Below, piece by piece: positions 12,528-23,267 of a stretch of 64,000 nucleotides of DNA. The notes below the pieces were generated by a model. It searched no databases, had not been told where the DNA came from, and saw nothing but the letters and a program-made list of their open reading frames with translations. Every line of letters begins with the position of its first letter. The first letter of the stretch is position 1. The translations under genes and the position numbers were made by a program. Origin of the DNA: Phascolomyces articulosus (taxonomy: Eukaryota; Mucoromycota; Mucoromycetes; Mucorales; Lichtheimiaceae); contig JAIXMP010000033.1 in assembly GCA_025677815.1 (NCBI GenBank), positions 248,001-312,000 of the forward strand. Reading direction: 5' to 3'.

Positions 12528-14171
12528 TTGATAGAAAGGGACAGAAGAAGAAATATGACAAATCCATCCAAAAAAAGAAAGAGAGAGGAAGTGTCAAAAA
12601 AAATAAAAAATGGGTAGTTTCAAGTGGCTTTGCGGTATTTATTAGTATTATCATGTCATATAGGATCAGATACATATATCTTGAGCTATGTAAAATCATT
12701 TGATTTTTTTATTAGGAGGAAGGATATGGATCATCACTAACTAAAGAAGTTTTTAGAGATTAGATATGAGTTGAACGTTCTTGCATTTTCGATATCTCTA
12801 GGAGAGGCGCCACTGAAAATGACAGTAATTATTCTAAATATAAAGAAACGTGTCAATTTATTACAAAGCTTACACTCAAAATAATATTGTTATCGAATTT
12901 AAACATTATTGAAAAGAAAAATTGTTATAAGGATCTTTTAATCTGGATCTGATGACCAACATAAACTGATTGTATGGAATAAGAAGCTTGGATGAAAGCA
13001 TAAAAACGTCTTCCGTAGGAACATACACAACATCTGTTTTTTTAACTCATCCGCTACTAATTTACGTGCTACACCATTATACATATAATATCAAGAAGCT
13101 TGTGTTCTTTATATTATATAATTCGTGAATGATGTGCGCTCTACTACATAATCTTCATATGTGCATTTCGAACCTTATTGATATAGAACATCTTCAGCCA
13201 TTGTTATTGTGATAAGAGTTCATTGGGATTCTGGATCCATAGTTAAGTAACTCTTTTGGGAAGCATTTGGTAGTAATAATTAATAAGCCCTATCTACTAA
13301 AAAGTACCCATATTTTTTTCTCCAAACCCATTTTACTGTACGTACGTACAGAACTTTGAACCCTTCAAGAAATGCTTTGGTTATCAAAACCATGGTTATA
13401 TAGGAAGCGATTTTCCAATCATTCCGCAAACGTACCTGATCTAATGCAAAAAGTACAGCACTAGGCTTTCGAGGTCATACAACACCTTATTCAGCACCTA
13501 TACCAAGAGCTTCAACTTTCATATGTATATAATTATTGAGATATGTAGTATATTATGTATACTTCAAGCTAGCGACATTTTCATCAATGAGATAAAAAAG
13601 AATGAATCAAATTCTACCTTTTTGTTCTTGAAGTTTGTCGCGGTGAACGCGTGGTAAAGTGTCGTATTTTGAATCACTCTCCGCTGTATTGATTTGGGAG
13701 GGTCCTTTTCTATGCAGTAATAAATTGATTTGAAGTTCTTGTGCGTATAAAAATAACTTATACTTGCATAGATCTAAGTTACTTAAAAGAAATACTATCC
13801 ACGAACATATCTCCCCAATAAACGTGCGTTTGCATCAACTTTCAATATACTTGTCTTTAACGTGTTGAGCGTAGTACTTGACAAAAATATGGATGTGGAT
13901 TTCATAACAATAAATGAGATATTCAGAGTTCAGTAAGAATATCACCTACGTTATCGCTAAGAACGATGTTTTTTTGTGCGCTACGTAAATATAAAAAACG
14001 GCGAATTTTCCGGATTTGTGAAATTGTTATTAATTAAATACAGTTAAGGGAAGTTAACTATCCATATACAAAACAATGAATACGTAGATAGAACAATTCG
14101 AAATCACTTTTAAGCTTATTGTCCTATATAAGTACTTTGCTGTTCATCTTATACTCGAACAATAATTACAA
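12528..14171. other. Gene-free region with possible coding relics
   Basis: Holds the shared promoter area of PUS1 (minus) and flanking DNA. On the minus strand, 13740-13440 reads as short coding-like pieces (for example INTAESDSKYDTLPRVHRDK) bounded by plausible splice sites but broken elsewhere. This is probably an old gene fragment, which I cannot identify. Confidence 0.35.
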
Positions 14172-14282
14172 TACCCGCTCGCTAAACCGGTACAATCTCT
14201 CAATTATTTTTTATATATATAGTAAAATACCGCTGATTCGTTAAACCGGTATCCGGTAGACTGGTCCAAATATTTACTGGTG

Positions 14283-14319
<37 letters not shown>

Positions 14320-14783
14320 TTTAGGTATTTTTATGTTGTTAGCAAGTATTCTACGTAGCTCTGGAAGTGCAGGTTTCAAAGCTTTTTAGAATCAAGATTG
14401 TGCTCTGTCCTGCCATAAGTTCGTTTTTTTCTTCAATATGTCGCTGACCAGGAACCTTTTCCAATTTGAACTCGTCTTTGGCCCATTTGGCAAGTTCGGA
14501 TTGAGTAATCTTTGGCTCTTTTTCTTTCTTAATACAAATAGCAAGCTTTTAATGATTTGTCAATGCACTTTTTTTGCCCATATCGATGAAAATAAAAGAT
14601 AATGAAATAATATCGTTATTTACAATAAGCATTTTCGATCCTTTTATATTATGCAACCAAGTTTAATCTTCAAGCATATACTGTCAACGGGGTTTCAAAG
14701 TTAATCTGTATTCGCTAAACTGGTATTTCGCTAAACTGGTACAGTTCCTCACATATTTTGGGTACCGGTTTAGCGAGCGGGTA
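14172..14783 (-). mobile_element. Non-autonomous pogo/Tigger-like DNA transposon (MITE) with TA target sites
   Basis: A perfect 22-base inverted repeat at 14172-14193 and 14762-14783 ends in TA on both sides, the signature of the Tc1/mariner/pogo superfamily. The core motif CGCTAAACCGGTA recurs at 14180-14192, 14239-14251 (one mismatch), 14713-14725 and 14729-14741 (C to T variants) and, inverted, at 14763-14775. Internally on the minus strand, from ATG 14581 to about 14380, the reading (KLAICIKKEKEPKITQSELAKW... ...GQSTI) resembles the N-terminal helix-turn-helix of pogo/CENP-B transposases, with an early in-frame TAA. There is no catalytic DDE domain. It is a deletion derivative needing a transposase in trans. 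The superfamily call is an inference from the TA ends and the helix-turn-helix style. Confidence 0.8.
14287..14316. repeat. (TA)n microsatellite inside the transposon
   Basis: About 30 bases of alternating TA lying between the left subterminal repeats and the transposase relic. Confidence 0.8.
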
Positions 14784-15202
14784 CTGACATGGGCCATGTA
14801 TTATCTCTTGTAGAATTATCACTTTTTAATAAATAAAAAAAAGTTATATATATATATATATATATCAATTATCATTTTGTGTACTTAAATTATGCACAGA
14901 GTTACGCTTTTTTGCTTGCATTGACTGCTGCTCTCACTGCAATTTAAAGGACCCTATGACATATAAGCAGTTTACTCTTACACCATTTCAGGTAATACAT
15001 GGCGCAGTACACTGTTGTTGTTATTAGGAATTCTTTTTTAGGATTTTCAAAACAAATTCTTCCTGTCTCTTTCCCTTTCGCTGATTTTTTTTTTGTTTTC
15101 TTGCTTCCATATTTAAATCTATAACTAGGGACGTATCCCAGCGAACATATTCATCCTCCAGTCATTCCCGACCCAATATCAGATACAAAGCATCAACTGA
15201 AG

Positions 15203-17230
15203 ATGATACAAGAAGAAAATGCATATGATCAACAACTAGAGCAGCGTGTTTGGGATCCAAATATCATACAACTTGAGGATGAAGAAAAACTGATAGAATC
15301 GTTGGATATATGTGGTGACAGCAAGAAGATTGATCCGTTCCAAATCCTACCAACTGAAATCTTGACAGATATTATGTTACTGTTACCGCAAGATGATATT
15401 CGAGTTCACTGTTTACGAGTATCCAAATTATGGTGGAATCAAATTTTGGGGTGTACTGAATTATGGAATGTGATTTTGCTTCATGATGTAGAAAAGGATA
15501 GTGCATTGTTACCTTTAATATCTTATCTTGGTTATCGTGTAAAAGATTTAACAATCTTACCATCAGCTTCTGAAAGTGTACAATCCAAATTTATGACACT
15601 ATTACGAAAAGGTCATTTTAAAACGATTCGTGCTGTTAACCTATCGGGTAAGTATAATTAGCAATCAAATATATAACGTTTGGATTCGTAAGGATGAAAG
15701 AAAAAAAAAGAAATATACATATAGCAACTTATACCCTTTGCTTTTCTTCTATTAGAATCTGCAGTACATCACTTTAGACCCAAACTAACTCCTAATTTAG
15801 AAGTGACGGATATATTCTCATTCTGGAAACTAGAAAATACTTTGACACGCCTCGAAATTAATGTCGGAATCAACGATGGACGATACCCTATCTATGTTGC
15901 AGATATACTTCAAGTATTCAACAATTTAACGAATCTTTATTATACAATTGCAGCTAAATTCTATTTTTCTAAACACAATGAATCCATCATGATGACACCA
16001 CACCAGCATTTAATCAATCTACAAATCAGAGGATACCATATCGAAAGAGAACAAGCCGAGTTGATAGCCCATCACTGCCCACAACTGCGACGACTTTTTA
16101 TGTACCATTGCCAACCGTCCGTGTTAGATACCATTGTAAAACTACAACACAGTGATACATCAGCAACACTACAATATTTAGAAACACTTATAGTTAATTC
16201 TGATGATACGCCACGTCACCCTCCATTTTTAATGTTTCCCCAAAAATTAACGACAACAGGAACAACAGCAATAGAAGAGAAGAAGAGGAAGAGGGGCATA
16301 CGAATTTTACATGCCAACACAATTCAATCGAGTAATCCTGCTTCAAGTATATTCCAACTTATAAATGCCAATAAGCACACATTGGAAACCCTCGTTGGAA
16401 GCTTCCAAGAAACGCAACATGGAATTAACAGATTTCGCCATGCAGAAGTACAACAAACATTTGAAGTATATCCCGATTTCAAATTAACAAATTTGAGGAA
16501 TATAACATTCTGGTATTACCAAGGAAGTTTGAAAGATATTTTGCTTCGATCTATTCGTGGCTCAACGTCTTTAAAACGATTAGAAATACAGGATTCTATT
16601 GGACTGAATGGCCCAATATTGGATATTCTTCTGGAAATACCGCCCCTTGATCACCTTGGTTTTAGTGCTTCAGAAGCAATTTTTTTGGAGGGTAACTACG
16701 AAAAGCTGATTCGATTATTTAAAAAATATGCCCAACATTCCGAAAACAACGGCTCTTCAGTAAAATCGATAGCAATTAGAGATTATAATAGTGTCATTAC
16801 GGATCCTGTTTTAGATACTTTATCTAATATCAATTCATTGGAAGAAATATGGTTAACTGGCCGATTTTACAAGGTGTCCACTGAACAAATCCATCGACTA
16901 ATCACCAAGCTTGGCGAACAGAAGCTTAGAGGAATATGTTTTCAAGATATTGGAGGACCCGAATCAGAAATTCCTCTTGATGTTGTTCTTGATGATGATA
17001 CCATTAATAATTTGGAATGGATTCATCTTTGGATATTGCCCCGAATAACAGATGATGGTATGCGAGCATTAATTGACAAGATTGAGAAGAATTCTCGATT
17101 AACTTTTATAGTAAATAATTGTCCCAATGTTACTCCAAAATGTATTAGCTATGTACGAAAAAAAGTCAGAACCTTAATATTCAATGAAGCTTGTAATCTA
17201 TTTCATTTAAGGACATTTGATAATAAATAA
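15203..17230 (+). CDS. F-box protein with leucine-rich repeat-like C-terminal region
   Basis: Two exons, 15203-15647 and 15756-17230 (donor GTAAGT, acceptor ATTAG), give 639 residues. An acidic N-terminus is followed by an F-box at about residues 45-83 (FQILPTEILTDIMLLLPQDDIRVHCLRVSKLWW), which in this family binds Skp1 in an SCF ubiquitin ligase. The remaining 550 residues carry irregular leucine-rich segments (for example LENTLTRLEINV, LRNITFWYYQGSLKDILL, LEEIWLTGRF), like the degenerate LRR tails of many Mucoromycota F-box proteins that select substrates. The second exon could be mistaken for a separate gene starting at a GTG at 15803, but the splice restores one frame. The substrate cannot be predicted. 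Confidence 0.87.
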
Positions 17231-18465
17231 AATGATTATCTACTTTTTCCCTTATCAAATTATTAAAGTCAGCGATCAAAAAATCGTATATACTAATAAA
17301 TCGCAATCTATCAACCAATAAATAATAATGTTATAAAGTATATACGCAGGGACGTCATACTATTCTTATCCTATAGCGATGTGCAGTAAAAGAAGATCGG
17401 GAATGCTTGTTGGAACACCTAATATTTATAATTTATGGTAACACACAACCGACATTATCATTGTTAGTATCAAGATATACATGGCTGCTATGGCTCGCTT
17501 CAACCAGGATTTTCGTATAAAATATCATTTTTTTATCCTATCTTATCATACATTATCATTTCTGTCATTCGTTGAGGTTTTGATGCTATTTCACTTTATA
17601 CTCCCTAACTTTACTGAGAGGCTATTACTATTAAAAAACGAGCCCGATTCGACTATTTACGATAGCTAGTATATCAGCAGTATTATTCCTTCAACAGTCT
17701 GTATATGGAGGTACTGTTTTGTTCTGTTTGTGTGCCTGTTAGAGATGATGCAATACAATTGTAAGTTTATTGATTTCGAACTTTGTATGCCTTTCGCAAC
17801 TTAACTTTATATTGTAAGACATATGCTGTTATGTTTTACGTTTGACTATTGTTGATATTAGCTATCAAACTTGCTTTTTCGACACTACTATGCATTACTG
17901 CTGCAAGCCAATTAAGATTATTACACTGTCTGGACAACTAATAGAGAATACAGAAAAAACACTTATAAGTAAAGGTGTCAAGTGAATGTTTTTTTTCATT
18001 GCTAAATAAAGCAATTGCTGTATACATGTCATTTTACAGTTTCACATAAATTAAGGGAACTGCCCACTTAGTATACAAGGTGAATGTCATGTTCCCTGTA
18101 GTTAAGACGAAGTATGCCTTTCTTTAATTCAAGATAGATAAATGCAAAATGAATTGCTTCCTTATAGCTATGGTGAAGAGAGCTATATATATGGAGAAAG
18201 CAATGCATGTACTAAAAGGAATGAAAAAACTACCCGGATGAAATAGCAGCATTTGTTATTTTCATATCGTGTCAAACATGGAAAGATTGATGTGTACGTA
18301 TTACTAATAACACAACCAAGCCTTTTCTGTTGAATACACCATATAAAAGCTTTTCTGTTCGGTTGGACCCATAAAAATATTATTTATGCGTAAGAATATT
18401 ACTCTATCAGATGCTTCTGTAAATTCGCGCGCGTATATATTTAATGATAGCTCTTTACTTTTATA
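17231..18465. other. Intergenic region
   Basis: Downstream of the F-box gene. AT-rich, no intact gene; the short frame 17481-17669 has no features. The part near 18330-18465 may belong to the adjacent PUS1 duplicate, but similarity there is too weak to claim. Confidence 0.4.
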
Positions 18466-18845
18466 TTACTTTTTACCTTTTTTGGGTCTGGTGACCAGAT
18501 TAGCAGTAGTAGCCTCGGTTTCTATTGTAATGTAACTATCAAATAAGGTTTGCTCGATCAAAGTAACTAATAAGTTCCTATATTTGAACCCCCATTCATA
18601 TATTTCAGTCTCATTTACTATTACATAATGTCTTGGTAATAAAATCATTAGCTTTAGTTGTCATGGTTCCTGATAGAAAATACTACCTGTTTCGTTTTTC
18701 CTCTATTCCACAATGTTTCTCTAATGCAATATCGTATTCTTTGTGATATTTGAATGAGCTATTGCTATGCCACAGTCGTATGATAATACATAAATAATAA
18801 CTGTTACAAATGATACGTAAAAATTAGAGAGAAAGTGTCAAAAAA
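18466..18845 (-). pseudogene. Decayed partial duplicate of the PUS1 5' region
   Basis: Read on the minus strand, this stretch matches PUS1 from its upstream flank through exons 1 and 2. The flank AGAGAGAAAGTGTCAAAAAAA resembles 12576-12600. The segment around 18470-18590 (AATAAGGTTTGCTCGAT, AAGTTCCTATATTTGAAC) matches 12050-12170 (AATAAGGTTTGTTCAAT, GATTCCTATTTTTTGAAC), including the exon 2 acceptor region, and retains the peptide IEQTLF. The intervening exon 1 part is recognisable but carries indels and substitutions and has no intact frame. Orientation is the same as PUS1. It ends just upstream of the aspartokinase gene. Direct inspection supports homology; I could not compute identity. Confidence 0.7.
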
Positions 18846-19149
18846 ACTTGAGTTTCATGCTTTCGTAACAGTAGATTCAAATAGTTATATAAATCGAACA
18901 TTTCTTCCATGTAATACGTTGAATACATGTTATGAACCAAGGAAAGGAGTATCTTTTTTTTTATATTCAAAATACTTTATAAAAGGCGGGAAAGAACTTG
19001 GATTTCCAACACAGTTTCCAATATATGCCGCCATTGATTTGTTGACAGATATGAGAAAAATGATTGGCTATGACCATTCCCAGGATCTAAAGAAGACACA
19101 TTCGGAGATGGCTGATGACTCTTTATGGATAAAAGAAAAAAGAGAGACC

Positions 19150-19245
19150 TATAGTATAAGCGAGAGTTCTACTTTTTTTTTGTCATCGGTTCCATTCTTT
19201 TTTTTTCTCTTCTTTCTCTCATTTTTTTTACGGGGAAGACGATCA
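19150..19245 (+). promoter_or_regulatory. Pyrimidine-rich leader of the aspartokinase gene
   Basis: Long T/C runs (about 19170-19231) directly precede the ATG at 19246, as in many fungal core promoters and 5' leaders. An open frame continues upstream in phase, but it has only low-complexity residues and no upstream ATG in good family context. Confidence 0.4.
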
Positions 19246-21235
19246 ATGCACACTACACCGCAGCAGCTTCGCCAGAACCCAAGCGACCTGCCATGGGTTG
19301 TTCAGAAATACGGAGGAACTAGTGTAGGCAAGTTCCTGGACACCATTGCCTCTGATATTGTACCGTAAGTTTTTCTTAAAATAAATATATATAAATAAAA
19401 ACTTATTCAATTCCTGAATTCTCATTGGATTCTTTTTCCTCCCCATTGAATAATATATGACTATTAGTTCATATTTAGAAACCAATCGAGTTGTCATTGT
19501 ATGTTCTGCACGAAGTGGAGAAACAAAAGAAAAAGGAACAACTAACCAGTAAAGTATCTTTTATCATATTTATAAAACTGTCAAAAAAAGGGGGGTGGCG
19601 AGAGAAAAGCCCTGCTTTTTTTTTCTTTGCTTCGTAGGATTAGGTTTTATTAATAACACACACTTTTTTTCTTGGTATTGGATGATGGATTATATAATAG
19701 ATTATTACGTGCTGCTGAAGAAGCATTGACCCAGGGATCGAATAAACATTTAGATATTGTAAAAGAACTCACATCCGATCATTTGAAAGCTGCTCGATCA
19801 CTTGTTAAAAACCAAACGATTCTCGAACAATTAGAAGGACAAATTCAAAAGGATTGTATGAAACTTCGATCTTTTCTTCAAGCTGCAGAGGTATTGCATC
19901 TATCTATATGTTTTGTTGTTGGGAATGATCGACTCTTAGATATTGAATATTATTTTGTACGACAAAAAACAACCTTGGGATGGATATATAGATTATTGAC
20001 GAAATTTCCCCAAGATCAAGAGATATTATTGCTGGTATTGGTGAATTATTATCATGTAGTATCGTTACAGCTATTCTTCAAGATAAAGGAATCGATAGTC
20101 GAATTGTTTGTTTGAACAATATCATTGACCGTGAATTTGAAACATTGGATCAAGAATTTTATGATTATTTATCTCAACGATTGGGTGATATTGTCCGTGA
20201 TTGTGGTGACAGGGTTCCTGTCTTGACTGGTAAAGTAGAAAAAAAAATATTATGTTTATTTTAATCAGCAATAATAATAAAGAGTGAGAGAGAAAGGGGA
20301 AGGGACGGCTGATAAGATAAGCAAATAAAAAAAAAAGCAAGGGAAAAAAGTGGATATTGACATATGATTTCATTTTTTTTTCGGTAGGTTTCTTTGGAAA
20401 TGTACCTGGCAGTTTACTCAATGCGATCGGACGAGGATATACAGATTTATGTGCTGCTTTAGTTGCTGTTGGATTAAATGCCCAAGAATTACAAATCTGG
20501 AAAGAAGTGGATGGTGTATTTACTGCTGATCCACGTAAAGTACCCGGTGCTAGATTACTATCCAACATTACTCCTGAAGAAGCAGCAGAACTTACATATT
20601 ATGGATCTGAAGTGATTCATCCATTTACTATGGAACAAGTCATTCGAGCTGAAATCCCTATCCGAATCAAAAATGTGGAAAATCCTGCAGGATCAGGCAC
20701 CATCATCTATCCAGAAGATCAGAAAAAGATCATGGATACGACAACACTCCTTCGCCACAAACTCCCAACAGCTGTTACAATCAAGGATAATATCTGTGTA
20801 TTGAACGTCCATTCAAACCGAAAGAATGTGAGTCATGGATTTTTGGCCAAGATTTTTGCTACATTAGATGAATATGGTGTTGTAGTGGATTTGATTTCAA
20901 CATCTGAAGTCCACGTGTCAATGGCATTAGGATCGGATATGGTCCAAGCGAATCTGGATAAAGCGATTGCCGATTTGGAATTATTGGGAACAGTGGATGT
21001 TCTACGTGACATGGCCATTCTTTCACTGGTGGGTAAACATATGAAGAATACTATTGGCACTGCTGGTAAAATGTTTACTGCTTTGGCATCGGCAGGTGTC
21101 AATATTGAAATCATTTCGCAGGGCGCTTCTGAAATCAATATTTCATGCGTTGTGGATAAGGATAATGCATTATCAGCCATGAAAGCCATTCATAAGGGAT
21201 TGTTATCTGCTGAAGCATTACAAGAAATTTTATAG
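19246..21235 (+). CDS. HOM3: Aspartokinase (aspartate kinase), fungal HOM3 type
   Basis: Five exons (19246-19364, 19468-19548, 19701-19890, 19992-20229, 20388-21235) encode 491 residues. The kinase domain begins VVQKYGGTSVGK (residues 18-29) and continues with VVIVCSARSGETK, GELLSCSIVTAILQDKGIDSR, GFFGNVPGSLLNAIGRGYTDL and WKEVDGVFTADPRKVP, the ATP and aspartate binding elements. Two ACT regulatory modules follow (VTIKDNICVLNVHSN... and LSLVGKHMKNTIGTAGKMF...INIS). It phosphorylates L-aspartate as the first step to threonine, methionine and isoleucine; the ACT domains usually give threonine feedback. There is no homoserine dehydrogenase fusion, as in fungi. The start at 19246 is the first Met in family context. 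It is convergent with AOS1. Confidence 0.94.
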
Positions 21236-21301
21236 AATCTTTTTTTTTTACTTTTATATATTTATATATTATTATTATTATTATTACTGCCAATTGTTCC
21301 A

Positions 21302-21345
<44 letters not shown>

Positions 21346-21612
21346 ATCATCATCATCATCTTTCCTTCTTTCTTCTTCATCCACAATTACTTGTCTTTTT
21401 ATATTTTGTTACTTCCATTGTTTATTTTTATTATTTTTATTTTTTTTTGTGATCCTAAAAGTAGATGTCCTTTTTTTTTTCTTCCTTCGTTGTAAAGTTC
21501 AACCTTTTTTTTTCCTTGTCTTGTTTTATATTTGATGGATCATACCTGACCCTAAACATAATAAATCCCCCACCAATGCACCCATAAAAAAAGAACCATT
21601 AGTTGAGATGAA
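21236..21612. repeat. Convergent 3' intergenic spacer with CT microsatellite
   Basis: A 377-base gap between the stop codons of the aspartokinase and AOS1. It holds (TTA)n near 21270-21286, a (CT)n tract at about 21307-21336 and several T-runs. Both transcripts must end here. Confidence 0.7.
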
Positions 21613-23267
21613 CTAGGTTGATATAAATATTTCAGTGTATAGAGTGAAACTGAATTCCATTTTACCATCAAGACCGCTATAATAGAACCAATTTTGGATA
21701 GGTAATTCTTTGGCAGAAAGAACCTTGATAAACTCTTGTGCTAAAACTCCACCAACAACTGCAGCAACAGGTGCCATTTCAGTATCAAGTAAAGATACAA
21801 CATCCCTAATTTCCAAATGATATGTTATTCAAAATCGTCCTTAAGAGTGCCTTTGTTCACTTCTCACTTTTTTTTTAAAAAAAAAAATATGTTTCTCTTT
21901 CTCAAGCTTACTTTAACAAATCATCATTAAGCAAATTTGAATCCTGGACACCCATTTTTTCGAGATAGTCACTCTTTTTGGCAATTATATCTGGGATATC
22001 ATTAACAGTAAGAGATCCTTTTTCTTGTTGATATTGAAATAACACTACATAAATATAACCAAGGTTATTCGGATTAGTTACCTATCTACACCTTGTTTTG
22101 ACTTTGGAAAAAAGAATAATGATACCAACCATGAATTACAAAACTAAGTGATGACATGCGCTTGACTTTTTTGCCTTTTGATGACCAATCAGCATGTAAT
22201 GATTGTTCAAAACTAATATATTCTTCCACATGAGTAGTTCTTTTTATTTTTGGTTCCTCCCCTGATTTTTTGACTTCAGTCTTTTGTTCTCTATTAAAAA
22301 AGATGGTACTTTAATTACACTGACCAACAAGTAATAGCATTCCATTCACCTTTTCCCATATTATTTTTTTTCTACTTACTTGATATATGTATGATTTACT
22401 AAATCACAAAAGATATAACCAAACCATCCAAATGCATTTGCAGCATAAAATGGTTTATTTACATTTCGTCGAATATCATCTACTCGTTTCTATTTTTTTT
22501 TTTAAAAAAAATAATCGAATTAATATATTAAATGTAAGAATAACTCCTCTCTCTCTCTCTCCAATCCATTTCTCTTTTCTCAAATTCTTACCAATATTCC
22601 AGCTCCTTTATGAATAAGACATACAATATCAAAGCTGGTAAAGAAGTCGTCAGGTTTACTGCTAATATCATCTTGATCCACAATGACATTGACACGTGGA
22701 TTCAGTAATTGAATAGCATTTGCAGAGGCTTCAGCACGCTATATATAGGCAATATCATATGTTACTATCATCTTTTTTTGTTTCTTCTCCGTCTATGTTT
22801 ATAATATAATGAATGCCTCCATAAGTTATAAATACATACGTTTCTTCCAATATCACCTTCGCTTAAAAAGAACTGAGCACTCAGATCTTGTTCCTTAATG
22901 ACTTCATGGTCAAGTAAAGTTATGGAACCTACACCAGCAAGTGCAATATTTTTACAAACTTCGTCACTTAAAGCACGCATACCAGCAATAAGAACGCGGG
23001 CGTTTCGGATTCTATATAAATATAACAATCGATAAGAATGAATATTATTGACATGAATGACCCAATGAATCATTATTAGTTATTATTATTACCTTTGTTG
23101 AGCATCAAGACCCCATAAACGAATCTGCCGATCGTATATTTCTGCCTCATCTGTTTATTTCAAATAGAAAGCTGTCAATGTTTTAAAGCAGACCAATAAT
23201 GTGTCAAGCGAAAGAAAAAAAAAACAAACTGACCCTGAGTTATGCCGCTCGAAGTATTGGTTGACAT
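21613..23267 (-). CDS. AOS1: SUMO-activating enzyme subunit 1 (Aos1/SAE1-like)
   Basis: Eight exons (23267-23234, 23150-23093, 23011-22840, 22738-22592, 22489-22380, 22290-22130, 22044-21912, 21805-21613) give 335 residues, the usual Aos1 length. After a short start comes EIYDRQIRLWGLDAQQRIRNARVLIAG, then LAGVGSITLLDHEVIKEQDLSAQFFL, the E1 adenylation-fold half-domain. The C-terminus has EMAPVAAVVGGVLAQEFIKVLS, the E1 family segment also conserved in Aos1. As in Aos1, no catalytic cysteine domain is present; Uba2 would supply it. The pair activates SUMO in the nucleus. Two donors are weak (GTCAGT after exon 1, GTTGGT after exon 6), but the frame requires them. The NEDD8 E1 subunit Ula1 is less likely, because it is longer. 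Confidence 0.92.

Noticed and set aside
15803..17230. Separate 475-residue gene in F-box exon 2
   Set aside because: The apparent start is GTG, and a GT..AG intron joins it in frame to the F-box exon.
18835..19245. In-frame upstream extension of the aspartokinase
   Set aside because: It would begin at a GTG, runs through low-complexity and poly-Phe/Leu residues encoded by the pyrimidine leader, and overlaps the PUS1 relic. The ATG at 19246 starts directly before the conserved kinase N-terminus.
19549..19700. Extra exon between aspartokinase exons 2 and 3 (GATTAGGTTTTATT...)
   Set aside because: Direct joining of 19548 to 19701 gives GTTNQLLRAAEEAL, the expected family sequence; the extra piece would break it.
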